The translations under genes were made by a program, and so were the position numbers. DNA of 64,000 nt from the NCBI GenBank assembly GCA_001898935.1, contig MKVT01000001.1:62001-126000 (forward strand). The letters are read 5' to 3'. The stretch is from Paludibacter sp. 47-17 (GTDB taxonomy: Bacteria; Bacteroidota; Bacteroidia; Bacteroidales; Paludibacteraceae). This document shows, piece after piece, positions 46,283-57,200 of this stretch. Every line of letters begins with the position of its first letter. Position 1 is the first letter of the stretch. The notes under the pieces are model-generated. The model saw only the letters and a list, made by a program, of their open reading frames with translations, had not been told where the DNA came from and did not search any database.

Positions 46283-47923
46283 TTATTTTTCCCATCCCGG
46301 ATTTTGTTTCAATACACCGTTCGACAGGGTGATCTGGGTGTTGGGGATTTGCATAAATCCGCGGGTAGTGGTGATGTTGGCGGCGCTGATGGTGATCACA
46401 TCGGGTGCATTACCGCTGAGCACGGTCTGTGTCTGGGCGATGGTTGCAGCTGCGGTCGGAAGGCCCTGGCGGAGCAGGTCCCAGTAGCGAAGTCCTTCGA
46501 AGGCGAATTCGAAGCGTCGTTCGTCGAGTATATCGGACTGGTTAAGAGCCGTTTTAGCGGGTAATCCGGCGCGGGTACGAACCATGTTGAGGTAGTTCAA
46601 ACCATTGGGCGAGCCCAGTTCGGCAGCCATCAGCAGCACATCGGCATAGCGGATCACGATGAAGTCCTGATCCTGGGAAATCTGGAAGTCGTTGTCGCCG
46701 CCGGTATCGGAAGTTCCGTCGGGCAGGGCTGTGGGGGTATATTTTTTCACGGTAAAGCCGGTGTATTCACGTTGGTCTTTCTTATCGAATTTACTTTCGA
46801 TTCCTTCGCCGGCGATGTCGATGAGTGAAGCGCTTTTACGTTTATCGCCGGCCGGATAGGCTTCCGCCAGTTCCGGATTCACGGTAGCGCCGCCCCATCC
46901 TTTCCCGTAGGGCGACCAGTTGGTATTGCGCATGCCCATCATCACGAGCCAGCGGTTGCCATCCACCATTCCGTTGTAGTTTTGGGTATTGTTGAATTTC
47001 TGGGCAAACACCACTTCCTTGTTTCCTTTGCCGGCATAACCGCTTTTGTCGAGGGTATTGCTTGCTGCGTTGGCGATATAGCTGGCGGCAGGCCACAGGG
47101 ATTTGAACTCGGGGAGGAGTTCGAATTCGTTACTGGCGATCACTTCCTCGAGACCAGCCAGCACCTGTGCTTTGGTTACTCCCAGGTCGTCGTTCCCGTA
47201 GTAACCGGTATAAAACAGGTATACGCGGGCCAGCAAGGCTTTGGCGGCATGGGCCGTAACGCGACCGTCGTTGGTAGCAGCCTGTGCCTTCGGGTAGGCA
47301 TCGGCCGGGATGTTGGCGGCAGCAAACCTCAGGTCTTCGGCAATAAGCCTGTAGGTATCGGCAGGGTTGGCCTGAGGAATATTGTCGGTGGTAGGTTCGG
47401 TAAGCAAGGGTATTTTTTCGAACAGGCGTACCAGGTCGAAATACATCAGCGCGCGCAGGAAGCGGGTTTCGCCTTCGATCCGTTTGCGGGTGGCATCCGC
47501 TACGGCGGCGTCGTCCGATTTCCATTTTTCGATTCCGGGAAGTTTCATGAGCAGGGTGTTGCAGCGGAAAATGCCGGCATAATAGTCGAGCCAGGTTCCG
47601 TTGAAGATATTGTTGTCGGAAGTCGATTCCGAGAGGTCGAAGCGGTCGAGAGCCTGATAGGCCCGCCCGTCGGTGAAGCCGGTTCCTCCGAAGCAGTTGT
47701 CGGAGAGCACTTCGGAGGTAATATAGAACGACTGATTGCCGTTGGAAGACGTGCGCTGATAGCCATCGTAGCAGCCGATGAGGGCCATTTCGGCATCGGC
47801 TTCGGTTTTGTAGAAGTTTTGGTCGAGGATGGAGGTCTGCGGTTCTACATCCAGAAAATTGCCGGAGCAGGATAGCAGCAACAAACTCGCCAGGCCGGTG
47901 ATGCATAATTTTATCTTGTTCAT
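46283..47923 (-). CDS. SusD/RagB-like glycan-binding lipoprotein
   Basis: 546 residues with lipobox LLLSCSGNFLDVEP. Helical repeats include RFLRALMYFDLVRLFEKIPL and AKALLARVYLFYTGYYG. The C-terminal signature is ERRFEFAFEGLRYWDLLRQG, ending GVLKQNPGWEK. It lies 19 bases after its SusC (47943). It caps the SusC barrel and binds the oligosaccharide released by the GH5. Confidence 0.95.
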   Translation of the reverse strand: MNKIKLCITGLASLLLLSCSGNFLDVEPQTSILDQNFYKTEADAEMALIGCYDGYQRTSSNGNQSFYITSEVLSDNCFGGTGFTDGRAYQALDRFDLSESTSDNNIFNGTWLDYYAGIFRCNTLLMKLPGIEKWKSDDAAVADATRKRIEGETRFLRALMYFDLVRLFEKIPLLTEPTTDNIPQANPADTYRLIAEDLRFAAANIPADAYPKAQAATNDGRVTAHAAKALLARVYLFYTGYYGNDDLGVTKAQVLAGLEEVIASNEFELLPEFKSLWPAASYIANAASNTLDKSGYAGKGNKEVVFAQKFNNTQNYNGMVDGNRWLVMMGMRNTNWSPYGKGWGGATVNPELAEAYPAGDKRKSASLIDIAGEGIESKFDKKDQREYTGFTVKKYTPTALPDGTSDTGGDNDFQISQDQDFIVIRYADVLLMAAELGSPNGLNYLNMVRTRAGLPAKTALNQSDILDERRFEFAFEGLRYWDLLRQGLPTAAATIAQTQTVLSGNAPDVITISAANITTTRGFMQIPNTQITLSNGVLKQNPGWEK

Positions 47924-47942
47924 ACGATTATCGTTTTAAAAA

Positions 47943-50900
47943 TTAGAATTTAAGGTTGACTCCTACCATGAAGGTACGCGGACGGGGGTAGTAGCCCAGG
48001 TCGATGCCCGATACCCAGCCCGAAGTACCGTATCCGATTTCGGGATCCATGCCGTCGTAGCGGGTAAAGGTGAACGCATTTTGTACCTGGCCGTAGATAC
48101 GCAACTGGCTCAGCATTTTTACGTTGAGTTTTTTCGCCAGGTCGTAGCCCAGGGTGATGTTGCCGATGCGCAGGAAGTCGCCATCCTGCAGGTACAGGTC
48201 GGAGAATTGCCAGTTGATATTGGTTTCGGTAACGCGGGGGATGCGGTCGGAAGTGCCCTCGCCGGTCCAGCGTTCGAGGATGGCGGTGGTGTAGTTGGCC
48301 TGTTTATTGGCATGGTTGCGGTACGATTGCACGATTTTGTTGCCGGCCACTCCATTGGCGTTTACGCTGAAGTCGATCGCATCGTATTCGACTCCGAAGT
48401 TCAGTCCATAGGTGAAAGCGGGCATTCCGTTTCCTAAATCGACTTTGTCGTCGTTGTTGATGACACCGTTTCTGTCCTGGTCGATATAGATCACATCGCC
48501 CGGTTTCACTTTCGGTTGCAGGATACCCAGGCCGGCCTGTTTGCGGGCATCGATCTGCGCCTGATTCTGGAAGACACCTTCGGTTTGGTAGCCCCAGAAG
48601 TAGCCGATGGCATGACCGTTTTGGGCCCGGTAGAATTCTTCGGAGTTGTCGTAGAGCATGTTGGTAAGTCCGTGGATGATGCCGTCCTCGGTGGGGATAT
48701 TGCCTACTACGTTTTTATTATAGGCTCCGTTGATTCCCAGGTTGTAGCGTAGTTTGCCGACCTTGTCGTTCCAGTCGAGGGCCAGTTCGACCCCGGTATT
48801 TTTCACATCGCCTCCGTTGATATAAGGCGCTCCGGCCCCGGCAGTTCCCAGGATAGGAGCTTGTACGAGCCAGTCTTTGGTGCTTTTCACATAGAAATCG
48901 GCGATCAGTCCCAGGCGTGTATTCAGGAAGCGGGCATCGATGCCGATATTGGTTTGTTCGGATGTTTCCCAGCGTACGTCGGGGTTCGACAGGCGGCTTG
49001 GGTAGGCGCCCGGCACGTTGGTGCCACCGGTTCCGAAGTAGTAGAAGGCGGCGGGATTATCGCCGGAGTAGCCGGTGGAAGTGTTAATAGGCGAGGCAAA
49101 CTGGAAATCGTCGATGTTTTGGTTGCCTACCTGTCCCCAGCTGGCGCGGAGTTTCAGCTGGTCGAGCCAGGCGCTGGTTTCGGCCATGAAATCTTCGCTG
49201 CTGATGTTCCAGCCTGCCGAAGCCGACGGGAAATAGCCCCACTGGCTCCCTTGGGCAAATTTCGACGAACCGTCGGCGCGAAGGGTAGCGTTGAAGAGGT
49301 ATTTTTCCTGGTAGTTGTAGCCGATACGTCCGAAGTAGGAAAGGCGGCGGTACAGGTTTTCGGGTTTGCCGTTCACCGAGCGGGTTTCCACTACATTCCC
49401 GTCGTCGTCGAGATAAGCCTTGCCGGTGGTATTGTCGAGGTAGGCATGTGCAAAATCGTCGAACTGCGCCAGCAGGTTCCAGTTGGAAGCCGAGAGCGAA
49501 GTCCCCTGATAGCGAAGCGCTTCCATTCCCACGAGGGCGCTGAAGGCATGACCGTCGTTCAGGGTAAAGTCGTACGAGGCTGTATTGGTCCAGGTCATGG
49601 TATGGCCCTTGCTCATCGACTGCTGGATGGTAGTATGTTGTTTGTTATAGCTGTAGATCGAGAACTGATACAGCGGAGTGTAGCTGCGGTATTCGGAAGC
49701 ATAATAATTGATCCCGAACACGGTTTTGAGTTTCAGGTTCTTGACGGGTTCGAGTTCGGCATACAGATCTCCGGCCAGTCGTTGTGCATCGTTTTTGTTG
49801 TTCGTGTTGGTCATCATCGCACCGTAGGGATTGCCGTCGCCATTGTACCACGGCGAGTTGCTGGTGTCGTTGTAGGGGCTGTCGAAAATATTGTTATCGC
49901 TGAAAACAGGTGCCAGGGGAGAGGTGGCAAACGCGCCGCGCAGGGTGTTGTTGTACTGATTTCCCACATTGATACCATTGTTCAGAATAGAATTGAAGTT
50001 GAGGTGTTGACCTATTTTCAGGATAGTGTTGTAAAGATTGTGTTCGGTATTGATCCGGAAGCCATAGCGTTCGTAGTTCGATACATCGCGACCGCCTACG
50101 ATTCCTTCCTGACCGGTATAGTTGAGCGACATCGAGTAAATGGAACCTGCCGAACCTCCGCTCACGTTGAACGAATAGTTTTCGGTAACTGCATCTTTTT
50201 TGAACATCCGGCCCACCCAATCGGTATCGGCCAGCTGGCCTTTAGAGGCCCAATCGAACGGAAGCGAACCGGAGTTGACGGCTTGTTCGTCCATTATCAC
50301 TTTGTATTCCTGCGCATTGAGCATGGGAGTAATACGGGCTGCATTCTGTACTCCGTAATAAGCGTCGAACGATACTGTGCCTTTACCTCGGGCGCCCTGT
50401 TTGGTAGTAACAAGGATCACCCCGTTGGCAGCCTGTGCTCCGTAGATGGCTGCCGATGCAGCATCCTTCAACACATCGATCGACTGGATATCCGAAGCAT
50501 TCAGAACGGCTATGTCGCCTTCGATACCATCGATGATGCAGAGTGGTCCCGAGTTGCCGATGGTACCCAGGCCGCGCACCACCACCTTCATCCCGGATCC
50601 GGGTTGTCCCGAAGTGGCACTTATGGTTACTCCCGGAGTTTTCCCCTGGAGTGCCTGCAGAGGGCTTACGGTATTCATCTTTACCAGGTCGTCGCCTTTC
50701 ACCTGAAGGGTAGCGCCCGTATTTAATTTTTTCTTCTGTACACCATAGCCTACCACGATCAGTTCCTCGAGGGTTTCGGTATCTTCCTCCATGCTGATGT
50801 TCAGCCGGGCGCCGCTTACGCGTACTTCCTGAGTAGTGTAACCTACATACGATATGCGTAAGGTTTGGCCCTGAGCGGCCTGCACCGTGAATGCGCCATC

Positions 50901-51122
50901 GAGATCGGTCACTGTGCCTGTGTTGGTGCCGGCAACTACCACGCTAACGCCTATCAGCGGTTCGCCCGTCGAAGCTGCTTTTACAGTGCCGCTCACTTTA
51001 CCGGGACTGTTCTGCGCTGCAAGAGTTGCCGATATGCTCAGCAGCAATGCAAAGAGGACAAATTTGCTCAATAAGCTCCGGGAGAGCCTTCGGGCATTTC
51101 GAATCACTTGTTTTTCATTCAT
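47943..51122 (-). CDS. SusC/RagA-like TonB-dependent transporter
   Basis: 1059 residues. The N-terminus is Arg-rich before the hydrophobic signal core (FVLFALLLSISATLAAQ). A carboxypeptidase-regulatory-like domain covers about 42-125 (VSGTVKAASTGEPLIGVSV). The plug has PLQALQGKTPGVTISATSGQ and CIIDGIEGDIAVLNASDIQS, then AANGVILVTTKQGARG. The barrel ends VGVNLKF. It follows the GH31 gene by 94 bases containing a hairpin and lies directly before SusD. Confidence 0.95.
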   Translation of the reverse strand: MNEKQVIRNARRLSRSLLSKFVLFALLLSISATLAAQNSPGKVSGTVKAASTGEPLIGVSVVVAGTNTGTVTDLDGAFTVQAAQGQTLRISYVGYTTQEVRVSGARLNISMEEDTETLEELIVVGYGVQKKKLNTGATLQVKGDDLVKMNTVSPLQALQGKTPGVTISATSGQPGSGMKVVVRGLGTIGNSGPLCIIDGIEGDIAVLNASDIQSIDVLKDAASAAIYGAQAANGVILVTTKQGARGKGTVSFDAYYGVQNAARITPMLNAQEYKVIMDEQAVNSGSLPFDWASKGQLADTDWVGRMFKKDAVTENYSFNVSGGSAGSIYSMSLNYTGQEGIVGGRDVSNYERYGFRINTEHNLYNTILKIGQHLNFNSILNNGINVGNQYNNTLRGAFATSPLAPVFSDNNIFDSPYNDTSNSPWYNGDGNPYGAMMTNTNNKNDAQRLAGDLYAELEPVKNLKLKTVFGINYYASEYRSYTPLYQFSIYSYNKQHTTIQQSMSKGHTMTWTNTASYDFTLNDGHAFSALVGMEALRYQGTSLSASNWNLLAQFDDFAHAYLDNTTGKAYLDDDGNVVETRSVNGKPENLYRRLSYFGRIGYNYQEKYLFNATLRADGSSKFAQGSQWGYFPSASAGWNISSEDFMAETSAWLDQLKLRASWGQVGNQNIDDFQFASPINTSTGYSGDNPAAFYYFGTGGTNVPGAYPSRLSNPDVRWETSEQTNIGIDARFLNTRLGLIADFYVKSTKDWLVQAPILGTAGAGAPYINGGDVKNTGVELALDWNDKVGKLRYNLGINGAYNKNVVGNIPTEDGIIHGLTNMLYDNSEEFYRAQNGHAIGYFWGYQTEGVFQNQAQIDARKQAGLGILQPKVKPGDVIYIDQDRNGVINNDDKVDLGNGMPAFTYGLNFGVEYDAIDFSVNANGVAGNKIVQSYRNHANKQANYTTAILERWTGEGTSDRIPRVTETNINWQFSDLYLQDGDFLRIGNITLGYDLAKKLNVKMLSQLRIYGQVQNAFTFTRYDGMDPEIGYGTSGWVSGIDLGYYPRPRTFMVGVNLKF

Positions 51123-51179
51123 ACTTCCTGTTTTATTTTTAAAGTTAACAATCGTCGTGTCGGGAGATCGGTGTTGCAG

Positions 51180-51202
51180 CCACCGGCTGGTCGGGCCGGT
51201 GG
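51180..51202. repeat. Hairpin between the GH31 and susC genes
   Basis: CCACCGGC (51180-51187) pairs with GCCGGTGG (51195-51202), 7-base loop. No T-run follows on the minus strand. Likely an mRNA stability or processing hairpin that could set different levels of GH31 and SusC/D within one operon. Confidence 0.5.
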
Positions 51203-51216
51203 ACGGTGGAATGCAA

Positions 51217-54063
51217 TCAGAGTCGTACGGTTTGTTTGTTGCCGGTATACCGGATGGATTGTACTTCTGTTGCTTCCGTATCGATTCCGGTGGCCCGGGT
51301 GTCGCTCACCAGGATCACCCTGAATTCGCGCTCCCGGGCCATTCCTTCGTAGCTGCCTTCCCGGTCGTCCAGGGTAAGTGTACGCGTAGCATCGTCGTAG
51401 TGCAGCGCAATTTTGCTGTACATGCCATTCCGGTAATTTTCATTCACACCCTCGTCGTCGTAAAGAGTGAAACGGCCGTTGTTGCCTGCAAATACATACA
51501 GGGTGATCCGGTTCTGGGGTTCATTGGTATGTTGCACCACATCGCCCATCGGTACGATGGCCCCGGCCGGGACGAACACAGGTATACGTTCGTAGGGAGC
51601 AGCCACAGTGAGGCGCCGGCCGCCGTTAAATTTTTTTCCGCTGTAGAGGTCGTACCAGTCGGTGCCGGCCGGGAAGTACACCGGGCGGGTGCGGGCTTTG
51701 TATTCGTATACCGGGCACACCATCAGGTTGTTTCCGAACAAGAACTGGTCGCCCACGCCGGCAGTGGCTTTATCGTCGGGATAATTCATCATCAGACCGC
51801 GCATCAGCGTATAGTCGTCGAACCATGTTTTGGCCGCCAGCGAGTAAATATAGGGCAGGAGCCGATAGCGCAACTGTGTGTAATAAAGAATGGCAGCATA
51901 GGCCGGATGGTTTTCGGGAGCGATGTTCCATATTTCCCGGAAGGGATATTGTCCGTGGGTGCGGAACAGGGGCACGAAGGCGCCGAACTGATGCCAGCGG
52001 GCGTTGAGTTCGCGCCATTCGTCGCGGTCGGCCGATCCTTCGGGTGCACGTTCGTAACGTTTCTCCACGCAGAATCCGCCATTATCCATCGTCCAGTAGG
52101 GGATGCCGCTCATGGCAAAATTGATGCCTGCCGGAATCTGCGCCTTCATATCCTCCCAACGGGTGGCGATGTCGCCGCTCCAGGTGGCCGTTGCATAGCG
52201 TTGCAGTCCGGCAAATCCCGAGCGGGTAAGCTGGAACACGCGTTGGTTGGGGTCTTCTTTTTTCAGACCTTCGTAAATGGCCTGGGCGTTCATCAGCGCA
52301 TAAGCATTGAAATATTCGGCCGACGGTCCCAAAGCGGTAGGGCCACACAAGGCTTTGCGGTAGTCCATGGGAGTGCAGTCGCGTACGTTAGGCTCGCTGG
52401 CGTCCATCCACCAGGCATCGATTCCTAAGGGATAGAGCTTGGCTTTCATCTGCTTCCAGAAAATTTCGCGGGCTTCGGCATTGTAGGCATCGTAAAACGA
52501 GCCGATATAGCCGGGGCCCACCCAATCGCGGATACTATCCTTCACAGCTTGCATATACATAGCGCCGATCTGTTCGAATTGCTTGAAATGCTCCGTGCTG
52601 GCATAGAATTTCGGCCATACCGATAGCATGATGCGGGCGTCGAGTGCGTGGATCGAGTCCACCATCGCCTTCGGATCGGGGAAACGGTTGGTGTCGAAAT
52701 CGTGGCTTCCCCAGGCATCGTCGGGCCAGTAGTTCCAGTCGAGTACAATATTGTCGATGGGGATGTTGCGCCGGCGGAAGCCCTTGAGCGCCGCCAGGAG
52801 TTCGTCCTGCGTTTTATAGCGTTCGCGGCTCTGCCAGAATCCCATGGCCCACTTAGGCATGATAGGCGCCTTGCCCGTGAGGGTGCGGTATCCGCTTATA
52901 ACTTCATCGGCGCTGGATCCTTTTATAAAATAATAATCGAGGTACGGTCCCATCTCCGACCACATCGAAAGTTTCTGCTGTTCGGCATCGGGCACGGGCG
53001 ATAAGGCTTTCAGTCCGATATACGAAGTTCCTCCGTCGGGTTGCCACTCGATGCGCAGGCTATGGCGCTTGCCGGCTTCCAGCTTCAGCTCGAATTTATA
53101 ACTGTTCGGATTCCAGGCCGTACGCCAACGCTCCTTCACTACCAGGCTATCGTCCACGTATACGGTTGTATAACCGGCATAATACAGATTGAAACGGAAC
53201 ACTCCCGTTTCCCTGGGTTGGATGGCACCTTCCCAGCGAATGGCGGCATTGTTGAACGGAAAACCTTCGGGGAAATTCCTGATCGTGAAAATATCCTCGT
53301 AATCGACCTTTGCCTCCTGCCGTTCGACGAACACATTCCCCGGATCCTTATTCACCATATAGGTTGCGGTGAGCCCGCCCGCTTTCCCGGCCTTATCGTA
53401 AACCGTAAACAGCGCATCGAGATTGGAATAAGGGCGCGGATCGCCAAAGCGCATCAGCGAGTAATTGTCCCATAAAATCCCGTAATTTCTGCTCGAGAGT
53501 ATAAAAGGCACCGATACCTTGGTGTTGTACTGAAACAACTCTTCGTTCCGGCCTTTCCAATTGAATTCGTCGCCCTGGTGTTGCCCCAGTCCGTAAAAAG
53601 CCTCGTCGGCCGGCGATTCGAATACCTGGCGCATCGAATAAGCTTTCCGTCCTTCCACTTCGATGGCATCGAAGGTTGTGCCGCCTCCGTGCTGCTCCTG
53701 GAGGACGATGTTCCCGAGGGTGTCGGTAAAAGTGATCTCGCCGGTGAGCAACGAAACCAGAGCATGGGTGGTAGCGGTTTTCAACAGGATGGAATTGCCC
53801 CGTTGCTGCAGGTCCCAGGGGGTCTGCCGACCGGTACGCGCTACGGTAATCAAACTTTCACGTTCTTCGATTTGTTGACCGGGACTGGCCATTACCCGGA
53901 TAATGTCGGGTGTAATCACCTGAAGGCGAATGGTTCGCGCGCGCTCCGGTCCGGCCGGATTCAGGCTGATCACCACCCCGTCGGGCATTTTTTTGAACGC
54001 AGCGTTGCTGCATCCCCCCAGCAGCGCTGTCACTAGCAACACAAGTACATAGACTTTCTTCAT
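51217..54063 (-). CDS. GH31 alpha-xylosidase-like lipoprotein with PA14 insert
   Basis: About 948 residues from the ATG at 54063 (MKKVYVLVLLVTALLGGC, lipobox Cys about 18). The track-length start at 54237 would add 58 residues upstream of the promoter. N-terminal GH31 sandwich (about 30-200); a PA14-type insert (about 230-380; WEGAIQPRETGVFRFNLYYA, VYVDDSLVVKERW); TIM barrel with nucleophile Asp about 554 in WWMDASEPN and acid/base Asp about 631 in TWSGDIATRW; C-terminal beta domains. GH31 with PA14 insert is the architecture of the alpha-xylosidases in Cellvibrio and Bacteroides xyloglucan systems. It would remove the non-reducing-end xylose. It leads the operon, with a TAnnTTTG about 63 bases upstream. 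Confidence 0.9.
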   Translation of the reverse strand: MKKVYVLVLLVTALLGGCSNAAFKKMPDGVVISLNPAGPERARTIRLQVITPDIIRVMASPGQQIEERESLITVARTGRQTPWDLQQRGNSILLKTATTHALVSLLTGEITFTDTLGNIVLQEQHGGGTTFDAIEVEGRKAYSMRQVFESPADEAFYGLGQHQGDEFNWKGRNEELFQYNTKVSVPFILSSRNYGILWDNYSLMRFGDPRPYSNLDALFTVYDKAGKAGGLTATYMVNKDPGNVFVERQEAKVDYEDIFTIRNFPEGFPFNNAAIRWEGAIQPRETGVFRFNLYYAGYTTVYVDDSLVVKERWRTAWNPNSYKFELKLEAGKRHSLRIEWQPDGGTSYIGLKALSPVPDAEQQKLSMWSEMGPYLDYYFIKGSSADEVISGYRTLTGKAPIMPKWAMGFWQSRERYKTQDELLAALKGFRRRNIPIDNIVLDWNYWPDDAWGSHDFDTNRFPDPKAMVDSIHALDARIMLSVWPKFYASTEHFKQFEQIGAMYMQAVKDSIRDWVGPGYIGSFYDAYNAEAREIFWKQMKAKLYPLGIDAWWMDASEPNVRDCTPMDYRKALCGPTALGPSAEYFNAYALMNAQAIYEGLKKEDPNQRVFQLTRSGFAGLQRYATATWSGDIATRWEDMKAQIPAGINFAMSGIPYWTMDNGGFCVEKRYERAPEGSADRDEWRELNARWHQFGAFVPLFRTHGQYPFREIWNIAPENHPAYAAILYYTQLRYRLLPYIYSLAAKTWFDDYTLMRGLMMNYPDDKATAGVGDQFLFGNNLMVCPVYEYKARTRPVYFPAGTDWYDLYSGKKFNGGRRLTVAAPYERIPVFVPAGAIVPMGDVVQHTNEPQNRITLYVFAGNNGRFTLYDDEGVNENYRNGMYSKIALHYDDATRTLTLDDREGSYEGMAREREFRVILVSDTRATGIDTEATEVQSIRYTGNKQTVRL

Positions 54064-54125
54064 CGGTATCCAAAAATTTAAAGTTGATGGTGGTGCCGGA
54101 GCCGATGCGACCTGATCCGGCATTA

Positions 54126-54133
54126 CAAAGGTA
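54126..54133 (-). promoter_or_regulatory. -7 promoter element for the xyloglucan-type PUL operon
   Basis: TACCTTTG on the minus strand, a perfect TAnnTTTG, 63 bases before the GH31 ATG at 54063. The intergenic region 54064-54291 is a divergent control region that the HTCS is likely to bind. Confidence 0.6.
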
Positions 54134-54262
54134 CGAAGGCATCCGGAGCTCCTGCAGGAAAAATGTTTAAAGAGCGGTGCGGTATTGATAACACAGGGGG
54201 GCGAATGGTTAACTGTTGGGGATGGTTTTGTTAACAAAGCTCGAAAACCGTCAAAAAAAGCG

Positions 54263-54270
54263 TATTTTTG
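54263..54270 (+). promoter_or_regulatory. -7 promoter element for the second HTCS gene
   Basis: TATTTTTG, a perfect TAnnTTTG, 21 bases before the ATG at 54292. Confidence 0.6.
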
Positions 54271-54291
54271 TTGAATTGAAAAACGCGCCCT

Positions 54292-57200
54292 ATGTTGAAG
54301 AAGTTTTTTGTTTCTTTGTCGATGATGATGGCCGGACTATCGGTTCCGGCCACGAATACCTTTCATTTTTCGCGCCTCGATAATACCCACGGGTTGTCGA
54401 ACAATCAGGTCGAGAGTATTTTCCGCGATTCGCGGGGTTTTATGTGGATTGGAACCAATTTCGGACTCAACCGTTACGATGGGTATAAGGTGAAGGTATA
54501 CAAATCGGTGCGTAACGACAGTACATCGCTTATATACAATGCTATCCGCGATATACAGGAGGATGTCGACGGTAATCTGTGGATCAGGGGCAATCCCGAT
54601 TATGTGGTGTATACCATCCGCAACGAGCGTTTCGTGCGTAACCTGGGGCAGCTGCTTCATCCCCTGGGCATCGGGTTCAACCCTTCGTTGGTAGAGATAG
54701 GGCCCGACAAGAGTTTTTACTTCTGCAATTCCAATGGCGGGATCTACAAATACGATGTAACTAAAAAAGCGTTACAGGTATTTCAGCAAAACAACAGTAC
54801 GAAAACAGGAGGCAGCCTGCTTTCGCGGGGTACCGTCATCGCCCTTCAGGCGACCCGGAATGCGTTTTGGGTGTTGCATCAGTCGGGATTGATCGAGCGT
54901 TTCAACGAATCGACGGGGATGGTCGACTTTCGTTCGTCGCATGTGCAAGAAGTATCGGTGGGCGGCAGTGTGCAGAAAAACCTGTACATCGACCGCGAAG
55001 GTTGTCCGTGGATTTATCCGGGAGTGGGCGATAAAGGCGTGATTCATTATTGTTTCCGCAATGCGCGATGGATCTTTTTCGGAGCCGACCGCAAGGAGTT
55101 TCTGTCGCCGGCCGACCAGCTTATCACCACCGATTTCGTGCGCGACATCGCCGAGGATCATCAGGGCCGTGTGTGGATAGCTACCGATCATGGCGGTGTG
55201 AATATCTACGAAAAGAAAACAGGAGTGATGACGGTGTTGCTCAACGACCCGTCGAATCCGAATTCGATCAGCCAGAACTCGGTCATCAGCCTGTTTGCCG
55301 ATTCGACCGGCATTATGTGGGTGGGCACATATAAAAACGGAGTGGCCTACTATCATCCGGGGATGTTCAAGTTTGCCCGGTCGCCGCTGTTTTTCTACGA
55401 ACATCCGCAACTGGAAAACAAAGATTGCAACGTGCTGTACGAAGATTCGAAAGGTTATTTATGGATAGGCACCAATGGCAGCGGATTGCTCCGTTACCAT
55501 AAGGCCGGCGGTAGTTTCCGGGTGTTCAGGCACGATAAAAATAACCCGCGGTCGATTTCGTCGGATATCGTGATTTCGGCCTTTGAAGATCATGCCGGAA
55601 GTTTATGGTTCGGCACCTTCATGGGCGGACTCAACCGGCTCGAGGGAGAGCGCTTTGTGAGGTATCAGCCCACGGTAAGCGATCCGTCGTCGCTATCCAA
55701 CAAAAGTATTTATGGTATCACCGAGGACAACGAACAGCGCTTGTGGATCGCCACCCTGGGCGCCGGGGTGGATATGCTCGATGCCAGGCGGCAGCGGTTT
55801 ACTCATTTTAATACTGCCAATACGCCGGGGCTGTCGTCGGATTATGTGTTGTCGATGTTTTCGCACAACCGCAATCCGGTTTATCTTTCCACGGCCGGCG
55901 GTATCGATGTGCTGAATACCGCGACGATGACTATTTCGCCTGTATTTGCCGATACGGCCTTGCGGAACCGCCTGACCGACCTTATCGTGATACATTCGAT
56001 GGTCGATTCGCGTAATTTGCTGTGGATTGCGACCGATAACGGGATTAATATTTACGATGCGGTACGCAGGGATATTCAGCAGATTACCAAAGTACACGGA
56101 TTGCCCAGCGAGCAGGTGGTGTCGTTCGTAGAGGATAAGGAAGGGAATGTGTGGGTGGGTACGCGCAACGGACTGGCCTGCGTGTATGTAACCCGGCCGG
56201 CCGATAAGCCCGGTTTCGTGTACCGTGTGGTGGCTTTCGATCAGAACGACGGATTGGTGAATACCATTTTCAACCAGAATGCAGTATTCAAGAGCGCTTC
56301 GGGTGAGATTTATTTCGGAGGCACCCAGGGTTTTACGAAGTTCGATCCGTCGGAAATACGGTTCAATACCCTGCAGCCGGTGCCGCGGCTTACCGGGCTG
56401 CTCATTGGCAACGAAGAGGTGCTGCCGGGGCAGAAGTTCAGGGGCCGGGAGGTGCTTTCCGAGTCGGTTACGCACATCGACAAGCTGGTATTGCGCTACG
56501 ATGAAAAGAATTTCACCTTGCTTTTTTCGGCGCTCAGTTATATTCATCCGGCTAAAAACCAGTATCGCTACATGTTGAAAGGCCTCGATAAGGAGTGGAT
56601 TGAGTCGGGGGTGGGAATGGCCTCGTATTCCAATCTCGGACCCGGTAGTTATCAGCTTATCGTGTATGCCAGCAACAACGATAATGTATGGAGCGAGCAG
56701 CCGCTGGTGCTCGATATCGTGATTCGTCCGCCGTTCTGGCTGAGCTGGTGGGCCTGGGTTGTTTATGTGCTACTGGCTTTATACCTGGTGCGGCTCATCG
56801 TGGTGTGGAACCTGCGCAAGCAGGAGAAGGAGTTCGAAAACCAGCGCCGGATTCGCGAGGCGCAGCAACTGCACGAAATGGACGAGATGAAATTCCGTTT
56901 TTTCACCAATATCAGCCATGAGTTCCGCACGCCTTTGTCGTTGATCCTGAATCCTATGGAGAAGCTGAAGCAGCTGGCCGGAAGCGAGGAACAACACAAC
57001 CTGCTCGATATTATCCAGCGCAATGCGCAGAATCTGCTCGAGCTGGTGAATCAGCTGCTCGATTTCCGGAAATTGGACGTGCGTAAAGATGTGCTGTCGA
57101 CCTCGCTGGGCGATGTGGTGGGTTTTGTGCGCGAAATTTGTTACTCGTTCACGGCGATGGCCACCAGGAAGTCGGTTAATTTTCTGTTTTCGTCGGCTGT

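Noticed and set aside
48861-50726. A 621-codon plus-strand open frame opposite the SusC gene
   Set aside because: It is the exact antisense of a clear SusC, has no signal peptide or known motif and starts inside that gene. Long mirror frames are common here because of the codon use of SusC genes.
50887-52428. A 513-codon plus-strand open frame across the SusC and GH31 genes
   Set aside because: It spans two real minus-strand genes and their gap; the product is low in recognisable structure.
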